Shown: one piece after another, positions 52,512 to 63,299 of the stretch
Layout of the letters: every line of letters begins with the position of its first letter
Numbering within the stretch: the first letter of the stretch is position 1
Assembly (NCBI RefSeq): GCF_964204645.1
Contig: NC_134034.1
Span: forward strand, 14,141,962 to 14,205,961
Length of the DNA: 64,000 bases
Direction of reading: 5' to 3'
DNA from: Tubulanus polymorphus
Taxonomy: Eukaryota > Nemertea > Palaeonemertea > Tubulaniformes > Tubulanidae
Notes under the pieces: model-generated
Seen by the model: the letters and a program-made list of their open reading frames with translations, nothing else
Databases searched by the model: none
What the model was told of the DNA's origin: nothing
Made by a program: the position numbers and the translations under genes

Positions 52512-52841
52512 GTAAAGTCACTAACAAATCAACATAATTTCAATCTTGATCTAAAGAACTGTAAGATTCCTTGAAACCGATGAAACTCAGGGTAAGGAGA
52601 GGACTGATCACCTCAGGTATGCGAGGTTTTCAATTCGATGGTCCAACTACTATTCTTAAAAAGGCAGGTGCGTTAAATGACAATGAGGAATAAATATAGA
52701 TAATGCTAAAAGTCGTTTGTGCGTTATTTAATCATTTTCCGAGAAAACCTAGAATAGACACCCCGTACATCCTATATTCAGCATCAGTACCTCTCTGAAT
52801 CAGTTATCAGTAATTACTTTTGTTAAGATATCAACATTTTA

Positions 52842-53017
52842 CCGTACGGTGCTGCCTCTATGCTCATCGGTAGCGGGATTTTCATACACTAACGTTAGTC
52901 AACTCTGGCAAGCAAGGGTAACGGAGTATAACTGGATAGTACCACGATTGCCAGAGTTGACTTCAGTTAGTGTACGGAAATCCCGCTAACGATGAGCATA
53001 GCGGCAGCACCGTACGG
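52842..53017. mobile_element. 176-bp palindromic MITE, copy in the partial fourth unit
   Basis: Same 176-bp length. The loop differs a little (aactggatagtacc), which fits an older or separately evolving copy in gene space. Confidence 0.85.
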
Positions 53018-53235
53018 TCGGGATACCTCTGTACATCCTATATTCAGCATCAGGACAACTTGGACCACTACTGGGTACACCCCTGTACATCATCTAATCA
53101 GCATCAGGACCTCTCTGAATCAGTATCAGTAATTAGTGGGTTCGAACCCGGGACACCCCTGTACATCCTCTATTCAGTATCAAGACCACTCTGAACCAGT
53201 ATCAGTAATTACTTGGTTCGAACGCGGGACACCCC

Positions 53236-54297
53236 GTACCCATTATGATGCGATTAGACACGTGATCGATGGTCGTCCTCATTTAGAAGATGAATTTAAT
53301 TGTGAAACATGGTCATATCCAGGAATGTTTAAACCCGGCGATCAATGTCTCGACTAAAACCGTGTCTATATTGGTACTGTTAATAGTCGTATTAGGTGCC
53401 TACGGATTCATCTTCTTTACGATAACCTACAACGATACGATTTCAAACTGTGTTCTACCCGTACTCGTAGTAGGCCTAACTACCAATTTCACGTTGTTTG
53501 GAGCCATTTTAGGACAGTGTAACTTCAACCTAGAGCGATTTCACCCACCCCGAGTGCTACTTGATAAAAGTTCCTGTGTATCAAGTTTAATCGTAATCAG
53601 TCCATTGGGTCAAAAGATATAGACATTTATCCAAAGCGACACCTATATGGAAAAGAGTGGAAATTGTTGCATACCAACCTTAAAATAGATATTGTGGTTT
53701 TTATATAAATTGAATGATGTCACCAACTCTTTCATTCATTCAGAAATAAACTACTGTATTGAGCGAAGTATCTTTTAAATAAAGTGGCCTCCACTAGATA
53801 AAGCAAATATATGTGTTCAAAATATGTAAGTTAGTATAGAATCTATTGACCAAAAAATAACCCGAGTCAAACAGATGATCATCGTACTACAAATTCCTCG
53901 CTGGGCCAAAAATTAGCCCCAACCTGAGGCACTAACCCTAACCCTAGTTTGACCGTAACCCTAACCCTAGCAGAACTCGAACCTGCGACCTCCAGCTCGC
54001 CAGCCGAGCACGCTAACCACTAGACCGCTGAGTTCTGGTGGCTGAACCAGTTTGCGAATACGACTGGTCAGTGTGGTACGAGGCCAACACTAGGGTTACT
54101 GCGTTTATCAAACAGGCCAACACTCGTCAATGTTTGTTTCTTGGTAATTGCCTTTTTAGTGCCCTGGGGCCAGTTCCATGGGTGATGGCTTAGGAGGTGA
54201 ATCTAAGCTTTTCTCATATCGGTATTTGTACATAACTCAATCGTGAACGTCTTTCTGTATTCCAAGACTGATTCTATTGGCTAATACAGTCAAACTA
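53236..54297. repeat. Module copy, fourth unit first
   Basis: Best-preserved version of the membrane ORF region. It retains 15 bp (aggtgcctacggatt) missing from units 1-3, giving the hydrophobic run SILVLLIVVLGAYGFIFFTI. The 5' segment DGRPHLEDEFNCETWSYPGM still ends at a stop after GDQCLD. SINE head at ~53968-54025. Confidence 0.8.
53290..53622 (+). pseudogene. Two-TM membrane protein fragment, fourth unit first copy
   Basis: 110 codons with two predicted TM segments (LVLLIVVLGAYGFIFFTI; VLPVLVVGLTTNFTLFGAIL) and a C-terminal ISPLGQKI. It overlaps, in another frame, the NCETWSYPGMFKPGDQC segment. Without a joint in one frame it cannot be an intact gene. Its residues TYND-IS-NC... are only faintly like SLC6 TM7-TM8, which I do not rely on. 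Confidence 0.45.
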
Positions 54298-55540
54298 ATA
54301 TTTGTACTGATGTTGATAGTCGTATTAGGTGCCTACGGATTCATCTTCTTTACGATAACCTACAACGATACGATTTCAAACTGTGTTCTACCCGTACTCG
54401 TAGTAGGCCTAACTACCAATTTCACGTTGTTTGGAGCCATTTTAGGACAGTGTAACTTCAACCTAGAGCGATTTCACCCACTCCGAGTGCTACTTGATAA
54501 AAGTTCCTGTGTATCAAGTTTAATCGTAATCAGTCCATTGGGTCAAGAGATATAGACATTTATCCAAAGCGAAACCTTTGGAAAAGAGTGGAAATTGTTG
54601 CATACCAACCGTAAAGTAGATATTGTGGTTTTTATATATATTGAATAATGTAACCAACTCTTTTATTCATTCAGAAATAAACTACTGTATTGAGCGAAGT
54701 ATCTTTTAAATAAAGTGGCCTCTAAGGATAAAGCAAATATATGTGTTCAAAATATATCAGTTAGTATAGAATCTATTGACCAAAAAATAACCCGAGTCAA
54801 ACAGATGATCATCGTACTACAAATACCTCGCTGGGCCAAAAATTAGCCCCAACCTGAGGCACTAACCCTAACCCTAGATCGACCGTAACCCTAACCCTAG
54901 CAGAACTCGAACCTGCGACCTCCAGCTCGCCAGCCGAGCACGCTAACCACTAGACCGCTGAGTTCTGGTGGCTGAACCAGTTTGCGAATACGACTGGTCA
55001 GTGTGGTACGAGGCCAACACTAGGGTTTCTGCGTTTATTAAACAGGCCAACACTAGGGTTACTGCGTTTATCAAACAGGCCAACACTCGTCAATGTTTGT
55101 TTCTTGGTAATTGCCTTTTAAGTGCCCTGGGGCCAGTTCCTTGGGTGATGGTTTAGGACGTGAATCTAAGCTTTTCTCATATCGGTATTTGTACATAACT
55201 CAATCGTGAACGTCTTTCTGTATTCCAAGACTGATTCTATTGGCTAATACAGTCAAACTAAATCGTTTAATCCGCATCGGCTTAATCCGAATTTTGGCTT
55301 AATCCGGATAATATTTACAGTCAATTTAATCAACAATATACACGAAAATGACTTTAATCCGGATTTGCCGTAAAACGGATGAATTTTGTTGGTCCCAATG
55401 ATCGGAATTAGGGAAATTTCATCATACCATTTACTCTCCTTATATAAAGCTCTAATGTTGGTACAGTTATTAATTTCTAACAAACTAGTGTTGAGTGATG
55501 AATGAAATTTGACTTAAGAAAAATCTGTATTCCTCACATG
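54298..55540. repeat. Module copy, fourth unit second (5'-truncated)
   Basis: It starts within the membrane ORF (aatatttgtactgatgttgatagtc) after the tail of the preceding module. It includes the ORF at 54277-54555, poly(A) signals, telomere-like motifs, SINE head (~54900-54960) and tail. It resembles the arrangement in unit 2 (29366), but the break point is different. Confidence 0.8.
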
Positions 55541-56234
55541 CCGCAGTAAAATAGCAAGACTGCATCAGATTACAACCGTTCAGTGCTGCCCCTATGAATA
55601 ACGTTGGCGGAATTTCTATGAACTAAAGTAGTTATCCACGGGCCTTTAATCCAAGAGCGTGGTTTTCATTAGAATAAATTCTTTGAATATTGCGTAGCGA
55701 CGGCCGACATAGCCGACGCTTATTTGGAAAGCCCTGCTCAAAATCATTTAGAATCGGTAACATAAATAAATGGCTGAAAGTTTTGATTTTGATAACGTAT
55801 TAATGAACTGTATATACCGGGTACTAGATAACGTATACAATTCGGGTATAGAAAATGTTTGTATCCTTTGTTCTGAATGTTCAAGATGTTTGTAAACTTC
55901 CTATAATAATACTAACATATTTCCCTAAATACTAAACCTAAAAACATAACATAATTACAGTCGTTGATATTAAGAAATTTTCCTACCTACAAAACTGCAA
56001 CTTTTCACCAGTTTCCGACCTGATCCAGTTATTTCATAGTTAATCCAATCCTGAGTCAATTTAATTCCGTGTCCAAGTCTTTAAACGTTCACAAAATCCA
56101 GTTTTCTGAGGAAATTTCTATCAAAGTTCGGTTGAAAATGTTCCAATTTTTTCAATTCATACAATCTGAAGACTCCATAAACAATTTCTCCGTAATGAAC
56201 ATACGATTCCCGATTGAATTAATTCCTTTCCGAT

Positions 56235-56450
56235 TAAAATACAGTCAGAATAGCGAAAGATGGCGCACGATTCGACTGACATTACGATTTATTCGATGAA
56301 ATCGAATTTCCCGGCGCCTGCGACAAGCCCAGACACGCTTCAGTACGCGGCCGCTGATTGGCTAATCGATCTCAATTGGGGGGTATCGTCTATTGCTAGT
56401 GCGCGGGATATTTCAATAGTGGCGTGTTCTATTGTGTTGTTACAATAGGG
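56235..56450. promoter_or_regulatory. CpG/CCAAT promoter-like segment, fourth copy
   Basis: Keeps GAAAGATGGCGCACG and the inverted CCAAT at ~56353 but has lost the upstream CCAAT (now ACAGTC). The 62-codon ORF (56260-56448) remains open. Confidence 0.3.
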
Positions 56451-56990
56451 GGATAAGCTATTGCGACAGCGGGATGCGGATGTGTCCATTTGATACGTAT
56501 CTCGTGAAATATCGAGCCGGGGATAGTTTCAGCCTTGATACTTTACTGATTGACGTTTTAGGGGTGTTTATAAAGGTTAATCGTCGTTTTTTGATGATAT
56601 TATGTAATTTGGAACTTGAAGATGCCCTGTACCCTCTCACTGGACGGGTCTATGTGTGCAGCTGATGATATATGTAGCGATGTCATTAGAGGCGGCGCCT
56701 ATGACACAAATCGTGACCGCATATCATTATATAGAAACCATGGAGTTCTCTATCGGACGACGTACAGGTTCGTAGATGAGACTCCTTTGATACGCCATGT
56801 ACTGGTCGGGGATGGGGCAAGAGAAAGGAAATAAAGGCTCAAAGTTACTGATTAAATAAGTGTCCAAACTCTATCAATCAAACATGTCAACTTGACCCAG
56901 GTAGCGATTGGATGTAATATATCACGTCCGGGGACGGGTGTATTTGGGAGGTGACAAATAATGTTTATTCCAGCTTCCTTGCTGTGTGTG

Positions 56991-58017
56991 CAAGGAAAGC
57001 GGTCGTTCGCCAACTCACATCGGCCACTTATTTATAGTTGATATTACTAGACGTTAAAAATGATCATCCAGAGATTGTTAAACGCACAATCTGCATATAG
57101 GGCCTATAATGAAATCGTGGAAATTTCCATCGAATCGATTTTCGTCGCCAAAAACACCAGAAACTCATCAATTATTTTCCCACTAATTACATAGTGGTTT
57201 CACCGATATTTTCTGTGTACCGTCAGAGTTCGGCGCAGAGTTGAGGAGAACATTGATTTGTTAGACTGTAGCGCGTATCGAGAACCACGTGGAAACGGAC
57301 GATGCTATTTTCGCAGGGTTGACTATCACTCATAATTTCTCAAGAAAAATATTTTAGTTGAAGTGACCATATCAATTTGACGGGTAACTACGCGATGATT
57401 TAATTCATTCCCCATATATATTATGCCCATATATGGTATTCGCCGGTTTGCTAAAAAAGACGGCGATTTCGATGGAATAATCATTTTCAAATGAAATTGC
57501 ATATTTGACGTTTCACCAGAAAACCAACGCGAATAGAATCTGTTTCTAAAAAGGTTTATCTATTTATCATATGAAGAGTCGAGATCATCTTCGATTTTAG
57601 CCTGGTGGCTTCACGTCAACCAGCTGCGGATCAATGGATCTGTCGGCGTTAAGGCTCAATAATGTCCTGCTTTCCTGAACGAATCTTACTGCTTTTTTAT
57701 TGGAATCTTATTGGACTTTTCTTGCACTGGTAGAATAAGAACAGGTTTTCCACTTTGAAATACTGTTAAGAATCTCACCCATCCACGCCTCCTTTTCACA
57801 TGATTAAAAAAATGTCCTTTAGCCTATGTGTCACTCGTTCCAGAGTGGGCCTTAGAGCCGCCCCTGTGTGATTCTGAAAGATGTCTTTAAAATACTTGTA
57901 CAGCGAAACAGCATGGGATTTCAAATATAGGACCTCGATTCAGACCTTTAACCAAATATAAAATAACGAAGCGCAAACAACGTTCTTAATTTTATCTTTC
58001 GATTCTTTTAATTTCAG
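56991..58017. other. Unique sequence between the fourth copy and the 58-kb exons
   Basis: No ORF or known element recognised. A poly-pyrimidine tract and acceptor (tttaatttcag) close it at 58017. Confidence 0.4.
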
Positions 58018-58261
58018 GAAGAAAAGGATAAAATACGATTCGGACAAAATGCACTGATTTACAGAATTAACAGCCGTTTAGATGTTGATCTACGATGTAT
58101 GTTGATTTTTATATGATTGTTCTGATGTAGAACAACACAATTTTCTAAATAATGAGAACTGTAGATTGCGTAGTGAAACGGGATAATAACGACATAAATA
58201 CTGATAATTATTTGTGTGTCGATGACTATGAAGTTTATAAATCATCTCTCACATCAGGAAC

Positions 58262-58292
<31 letters not shown>

Positions 58293-58385
58293 TATGTATT
58301 TCATACTGGAACAATAATTCCCATCTGGTTGAAAGACGCTGGAACAGAACTTCATCTGATGACGTTTAAAATGTTACAAAATAAG
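58018..58385 (+). CDS. Two unassigned exon candidates
   Basis: 58018-58096 follows a strong acceptor (ttttaatttcag) and reads EEKDKIRFGQNALIYRINSR then LDVDLRC, to a donor-like GAT|GTATGTTG. 58152-58385 is open up to a good donor (AATAAG|GTAAGT). It reads a Cys/Asp-rich start (MRTVDCVVKRDN), a poly-Ala run coded by GCC triplets (58262-58290) and TIIPIWLKDAGTELHLMTFK. The joint between them is not in frame as drawn. The first exon's phase-0 start would accept MRH exon 3, but no MRH-like Cys pattern supports that. Family unknown. Confidence 0.35.
58262..58291 (+). repeat. GCC trinucleotide tract (poly-Ala if translated)
   Basis: Nine perfect GCC triplets inside an open frame, flanked by ACC and TAT. 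Confidence 0.9.
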
Positions 58386-58831
58386 GTAAGTGGTCAAATT
58401 TCGTCCCTAGTTTCTGAACGTACAACACGCACAGCCATCACAACATTCAATGCCAGGCCCTAGTTTCACAAAAAAAGTTAAACTCAAATTTTTGGTGTTA
58501 TTGCCACTGGTTACTTCATGTTTTCAATGAGGACGACAATTCAACCTTAACCGTTTTAGGCTTCAACTTTTCATGAAACTGGGTCCTGACCTTTGTTTTT
58601 TAATGAATATACATATATATTATTGTTTACAGTCAAAGTTCGATTAGCCAAAGAGTGATTATAATGTTTCCATCGCAGTTGAGCTAAGATTAGGCGTTGT
58701 TCTAAGAATACTTATCGGCGTTAAGTGAGCACTGACATTAAAAAGTAAAGCGTTATAACGAACTTTGGCTGTATGTCTTCGTATGCTCCCGGAAGGAATT
58801 CCTTTTATCTGAAAAATGAAAATGAAAAACT

Positions 58832-58893
58832 CGAACCCGAAACCTACTGTAGGTAAGGGGCTATGTAAGTGAACCACTGCGCCACAACGCACG
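58832..58893 (-). mobile_element. tRNA-derived SINE head
   Basis: The minus strand reads GTTGTGGCGCAGTGGTTCAC ... GGTTTCGGGTTCGAGTTTTTC, with an A box (TGGCGCAGTGG) and B box (GGGTTCGAGTT) at tRNA spacing. Acceptor-stem pairing is absent. This is a different SINE family from the module heads. Confidence 0.6.
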
Positions 58894-59075
58894 GTGAAAA
58901 CAGCGTTCCATTATGAGACTAGTGGTCAGTGTGACGACCATTAGTGGTGACCAGACATGGTCTGATGACTGGAACCGTTTCTTCTCACCAATTAGGTCTT
59001 GTGCCTAACTGAAAGATTAACAAGATTCGAAAAGAATATATTCAACTTAAAAATTACTTTTTATGATTTTTGTAG

Positions 59076-61704
59076 TCGTGTATATTGTCAGTATGTGTGT
59101 TAGTGTTGGTGATACTGATACTGCAGGTGCAGCAGTCCTCAGCAGCTGGTAAATGTGGCTGTACTATGGACCAGTTTACGGCTTCCGCTACCGTCAATTA
59201 TACATTAGGAGAAAATGGAAAGTATGGAGTTTATCAGAATTGGGTTCGGTAAGGAGAACATTATCTGAGTATATATTACCAGGTGACGGATGTGGGTCCG
59301 AGGGGCGTGATAACAGAAAGTGTACCTGTGACACACGGTACCTGTGACACACGGTACCTGTAACACCGGGTACCTGTGACACACGGTACCTGTAACACAC
59401 GGTACCTGTGACATAAGGCGGACCCTTCAATCTGTCATTTTATGTAGCATATTTTTAAACTGCATAGTTCAACATACTGAAACTCTTAACGTATTTATTG
59501 AAAAACACTTAAATAGTATTTTATATCACCTCTTCATCAGTGAAACCAATTTACACTTTAAAGGCTCTTGATTTCAAACTAAGGAAGTAATTACATCTAT
59601 GTATAGGCTGCTTTTACTGCGTGGGTTCGATTCCCAGCCTCGTCACCAGAAAAAAAAAAACTCCAATCGATCATCTCCAAAAAGGAATTTCTGAGCACCA
59701 GAATCCGGTTGCGCAGAGAATATTTACTTACTGTCAAATTTCAACCGATATTTGTTGAACCTGAACTACTGTGGAACCTGAACTACTGTGGAACCTGAAC
59801 TACTGAGGAACCTGATCTACTGTGGAACCTGATCTACTGTGGAACCTGATCTACTGTGGAAACCTGACCTACTGTGGAACTTTGGATCGAGATCATTCTG
59901 ATAATTATGTATAGATATTGATAATTGTTTTCAGATATTCGATTGACAACAAAAACAAGAGAATGAGGGAAGATATTCGAACTATTTCCGGTAGAAAATT
60001 ATCCACTGTCGTCGTCGATTTAAAAAAAGTACGTCATAAAATATGAATTCATATGTATGTATATAAACTGATAGAAAAAAATTTCACATTTGGAATTAAA
60101 AATGAGATAAGGTTCTCCTTTAGTTGATGGTGTATTTTGACTATATCCTAATATATACACCATTTAAAAAATTTGAAAACTCAAACTTATTTTAAGTAGA
60201 AAAAAAATAATTTAAAAAAAAAGATAATTTTCTGTGATTTCTAGAAAGTTGGATGGGTGACAATTCCTGGTGTTTTCGATTGCGCTGTATTTGTACCATT
60301 GGGTGAGATGGATGACAGATGCTTGTTTCGTAAGTTTCATCTAGTCATCTGAATGGTCACCATTATATATCAACTAATGATCATAGTTTCAGAATTTAAC
60401 GGAATAAAGGTAATTTAGGGTTAAGGGGTTCCGTTAGGCGACGTCACACTCTCAAACGAACTAACTGTAGGCCTATCAGTGTGTTTAATGCAGTTACTGT
60501 TAATCTCATTAGATTAACGGAACCGCGATAGCCGTAGTACGGATAGATACATAACCAACTAATTAATCCTTTGATAAAAAAATCATTTGTCGATAAAAAC
60601 GTTGATTCTGGACGCAGGTATAATAGCGCCTGTAATTTGTTCATATCATATAATATGGTGTATTTATGTAACTCGAGTGGATAGAACGTGACGTCACTAC
60701 TATTCGTTTCAGGAAAAGGAGAAGAATTTGCATTGCACGATTTCGATGTTGAGAAATATGAAGTGAAATTGCCTCATTTCCCCGGAAAACTCATCGCTAC
60801 ATTTGATAAGAAGTCTTGTTATCCGACAGAATTTAAAATCACTTCAGCCTACACGTATTCGGGAAGTATGTTTAATTCTTTATGTACAATATCACAATTC
60901 ACACCGAACTCTCAACAACCGCCAAGTGTTTTTTACTGCATTCATTTTTGTGTTGGGATTTTCTCTCATCTCACGTCATTCGAGATATTGACCAAATCGT
61001 GTTGATATAATGTCTGGTTGCAGTTTAGTTTTTGTGTAGATTAAATTGCATTAGATGCTGTTCGACGGAAAACTACTGAAGTAGTTCACTTAGCGAAGAA
61101 ATCCTATACTCATTTGAGAGCACTCGAAAAAAGGATGAAACATGTTTTTCACTATATCCTTGTACTAAATGAATGTTATCGGTTTTTTATCAGATATTAA
61201 GATTTCTTGTAATGAGTTGATGAAGGGAGCTTCAATACAATTGAACTATTGGATCCAGTTCCGCAGTTGCCGGTTAAAATCAGTTCATTTCCGATGAGTC
61301 AAATCTGAACTCACAACCTGTGGAACCGTAGATATTTGAGAAACTACATTGTTCCCTCTCCAAATTCTTCATTTTCAGCTAAAGTAGAAATGCTCGCTAA
61401 ATTTGATTTCATTTCGCCGTACGTGTACGATGGAGCGTTTGACTCTTTGTGTGAAGGAGAACCAACTATGGTAATGCAGGTAGGATTTTACTTTCCATAT
61501 CAAAACGATATTAGAATTTCTCCAATACCAAATGATTTAGTACAAAATGAGACAAATTTTCATCCGATTTTGTAAATATTGGCACCTATTTTATATGAAG
61601 TAGATTTACAGTTTGAATTAATGTTTTGTTTTCAGACGCCCAGTATAAATGGTAAAAGTGCGGCTGATATAGCGCAGGTTATATCGTACTTCAGCCGTCG
61701 TTAG
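59076..61704 (+). CDS. Ependymin-related secreted protein (first coding exon not found)
   Basis: Six exons join in one frame: 59076-59248, 59935-60028, 60245-60329, 60713-60865, 61379-61479, 61636-61704 (stop), about 224 residues. The first listed exon opens with a hydrophobic signal-peptide core (SCILSVCVLVLVILILQVQQ) that has no ATG, so a short upstream exon must supply the start. Then come GKCGCTMDQF, YGVYQNWVRYSIDNKNKRMR (the ependymin 'Y-D-xxxx-R-x-R' core), VVVDLKK, IPGVFDCAVF, and a C-terminal half with KLIATFDKKSCYPTEF and FISPYVYDGAFDSLCEG. The Cys spacing and final 'i-xP-xxFd-xxC' ending fit ependymin-related proteins, as does the length. These are secreted or lysosomal lipid-binding-fold proteins. 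Family call from motif pattern only. Confidence 0.6.
59320..59413. repeat. 16-bp minisatellite in ependymin-related intron
   Basis: About five copies of acctgtgacacacggt, starting about 70 bp after the donor at 59249. The Thr/Val/Cys-rich minus-strand ORFs here are reading artefacts. Confidence 0.9.
59610..59662 (+). mobile_element. SINE-like 3' fragment with B box and A tail
   Basis: GCGTGGGTTCGATTCCCAGCC is a tRNA T-arm-like B box, followed by tcgtcaccag and ten A residues. The A-box half is not clear. Reads as the end of a tRNA-derived retroposon in an intron. Confidence 0.45.
59752..59880. repeat. 17-bp minisatellite in ependymin-related intron
   Basis: About seven copies of tgtggaacctgaactac / tgtggaacctgatctac with one copy carrying an extra A. 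It ends about 55 bp before the acceptor at 59934. Confidence 0.9.
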
Positions 61705-62309
61705 ATTCATGAAGATACCAAACACCCAGTGGATTAATATAGGTACTGGTTATTAAACTAGTTATTGGGCAACGAATGTATCAGAATGCTTCAATGACTG
61801 GAGTAAAAAACTATTGTTTTCCTATAATTGAATGGCACTTACCTCGCTACTAATGAGTTGCATATGTCCATCTTTGATAGTATTTGTCTATACCGGTACT
61901 TACCACAGCAGTCTCAATAACAATGTCGTATAACTATATCATTCACTATATATACATCGGTACAACCAGATAATATAGCTTTTATATGTATCTACCTTTA
62001 AATAGATTTGAATGTTGTGAATTTGGTACGTCTGATATATGGAAATTAAATTCCTTCCATTTTTGTCGTAATTCTTATGTGAATTGAGGCCGAGCTACTC
62101 GAAGCTTCATTTAAACGAAGGTTTTCACATATTGTAAATAGTAACTTTCGTTAGTTTAAAATGTCATTTCAAACTAGATATTATGTAACCTTTACAAATG
62201 AATCGAAATACATCGAGAATGGTTTGCAAGAAAACGTTTTTGATTTTTTTTCTTCTTTATGACGGGACTCAGTTCGACATTTCTGACGAAACTGGCTCCA
62301 AATTCTTAC
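61705..62309. other. Gap between two convergent genes
   Basis: Contains an ATTAAA at 61752, a possible poly(A) signal for the ependymin-related gene. No ORF is supported. A further 3' exon of the minus-strand kringle gene might lie here but I could not place one. Confidence 0.4.
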
Positions 62310-63006
62310 CGTAACACAGCGAGATATCACAGTATTCTTTGACGACTGATCCGTTTAAATCGACCAGGCAGTATAAACCTCTGACGTCACGAGTAGGATT
62401 TCTACAATAGTTAGCCGCGTCATATTCGGTCGGGTCTGGGAAATCTGAGGCGTTAAAATTAGTTGCGGATTGCCAGTTTAAACACTCTTTACCGCTGATA
62501 GATTTCCAAGTTCTACCCGTGTAATTACTACCGAGTTCATTCATTCTACACTCAATAGCCGGCTCTGAAATATTCAAATAATTCTAAATCAAAATCTAAA
62601 CAGTGCCCTGAAAATTAAATTCTTTAACAACGAAGTCAATTCTAAGAAGGAAGAGGTCCGTTTGCTTTTGATCCTTTTACTAAGGATCAACTGATCAGTA
62701 TTCAGACCTATTCGGATTTAGAGAAGTGAAGGATTGAGAATTGAGATGATTTACCGCAGAATGGTATATTACAAGTCTCCCAGTCACGTTCTCCGAGCCC
62801 GTAAGCACACCACGGTCCTGTAGAATCTAGATCTGGATTTCTGCAATAACTTGTATTCATCGTTTTATCAGAGAACTGATCGGCTTTATAATGTTCTTCG
62901 TGTGTTACCCACAATAGACACGTTAAACCGGACATAGTCTTGTTCTGATGACCGATATAATTAAACCCTGTTGCAGTTTGACGACAATCCATCGTCACAT
63001 CGACAT
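62310..63006 (-). CDS. Kringle-domain protein, two exons (partial gene)
   Basis: Minus strand. Exon 62755-63006 (252 bp) follows a ttttag acceptor and encodes a kringle with six Cys: DCRQ, TCLLW, YCRNPD, PWCAYG, ETCNIPFC. Exon 62310-62564 (255 bp) follows atttcag and encodes a second: ECRM, ECLNW, YCRNPTRD, LYCLV, EYCDISLC. Each kringle is one exon with donors CG|GTAA, as is usual for this domain. In the second, the usual PWC Trp is Tyr. If the last donor is not used, the frame ends in KNLEPVSSEMSN at 62269. Kringles are disulphide-stabilised extracellular modules for protein or ligand binding; the full architecture lies outside the window or is unplaced. Confidence 0.85.
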
Positions 63007-63104
63007 CTAAAACCACATAAAGTTGAAAATATCGTTTGTTATTGTTTTCGTACTAATGACTGGACACTGTCTCAGCTATCACCTTTACTACCACAGCAAG
63101 GCTA

Positions 63105-63298
63105 TATTTAGGGGACCAAGGTGCGCGAAGCCCCCTAGTTTTTGCCAAGTTGATAATATTGCTGTTCATTTTGTTTTAGAATCTATCAATACGCTCAGAC
63201 GTGAACAATTTGTTTTATTTTCTCGGTGGGAAGAGACTCCCAAACCCCCCTTAAATGCTTCGTACTTACGGCACTCTATTCTAAATAGGATCCACCCC
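63105..63298. mobile_element. Transposon fragment related to 17200-17344
   Basis: Phrases ggaccaaggtgcgcgaag, cccaaacccccctt, acttacggcactc and ggatccacccctg match in order the phrases at 17206-17344 with divergence. It lies in the presumed upstream intron of the minus-strand kringle gene. Confidence 0.45.
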
Positions 63299-63299
63299 T

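Larger units (their letters stand above)
52614..56990. repeat. Partial fourth copy of the duplicated unit in gene space
   Basis: This block matches the part of the unit running from about 5018 to about 8810 of unit 1: end of head, B-box array, MITE, module and first half of alpha. The module is present twice (53236-54297 and 54298-55540). A short stretch near 55540-55690 matches the beta start (18090-18290) before alpha sequence resumes. It lies just after the SLC6 exon at 52380-52511 and before the 58-kb exons. It is more diverged than the tandem copies; for example, the CCAAT box seen at 8003 is lost here. Confidence 0.9.

Noticed and set aside
53290-53622. Possibility that the two-TM ORF is the TM7-TM8 part of an SLC6 transporter
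   Set aside because: Only a faint resemblance (TYND...NC, FGAIL); hallmark residues are missing and other exons are absent. Left as unrecognised.
59194-59430. Val/Thr/Cys-rich minus-strand ORFs
   Set aside because: They read the 16-bp intronic minisatellite antisense to a well-supported exon.
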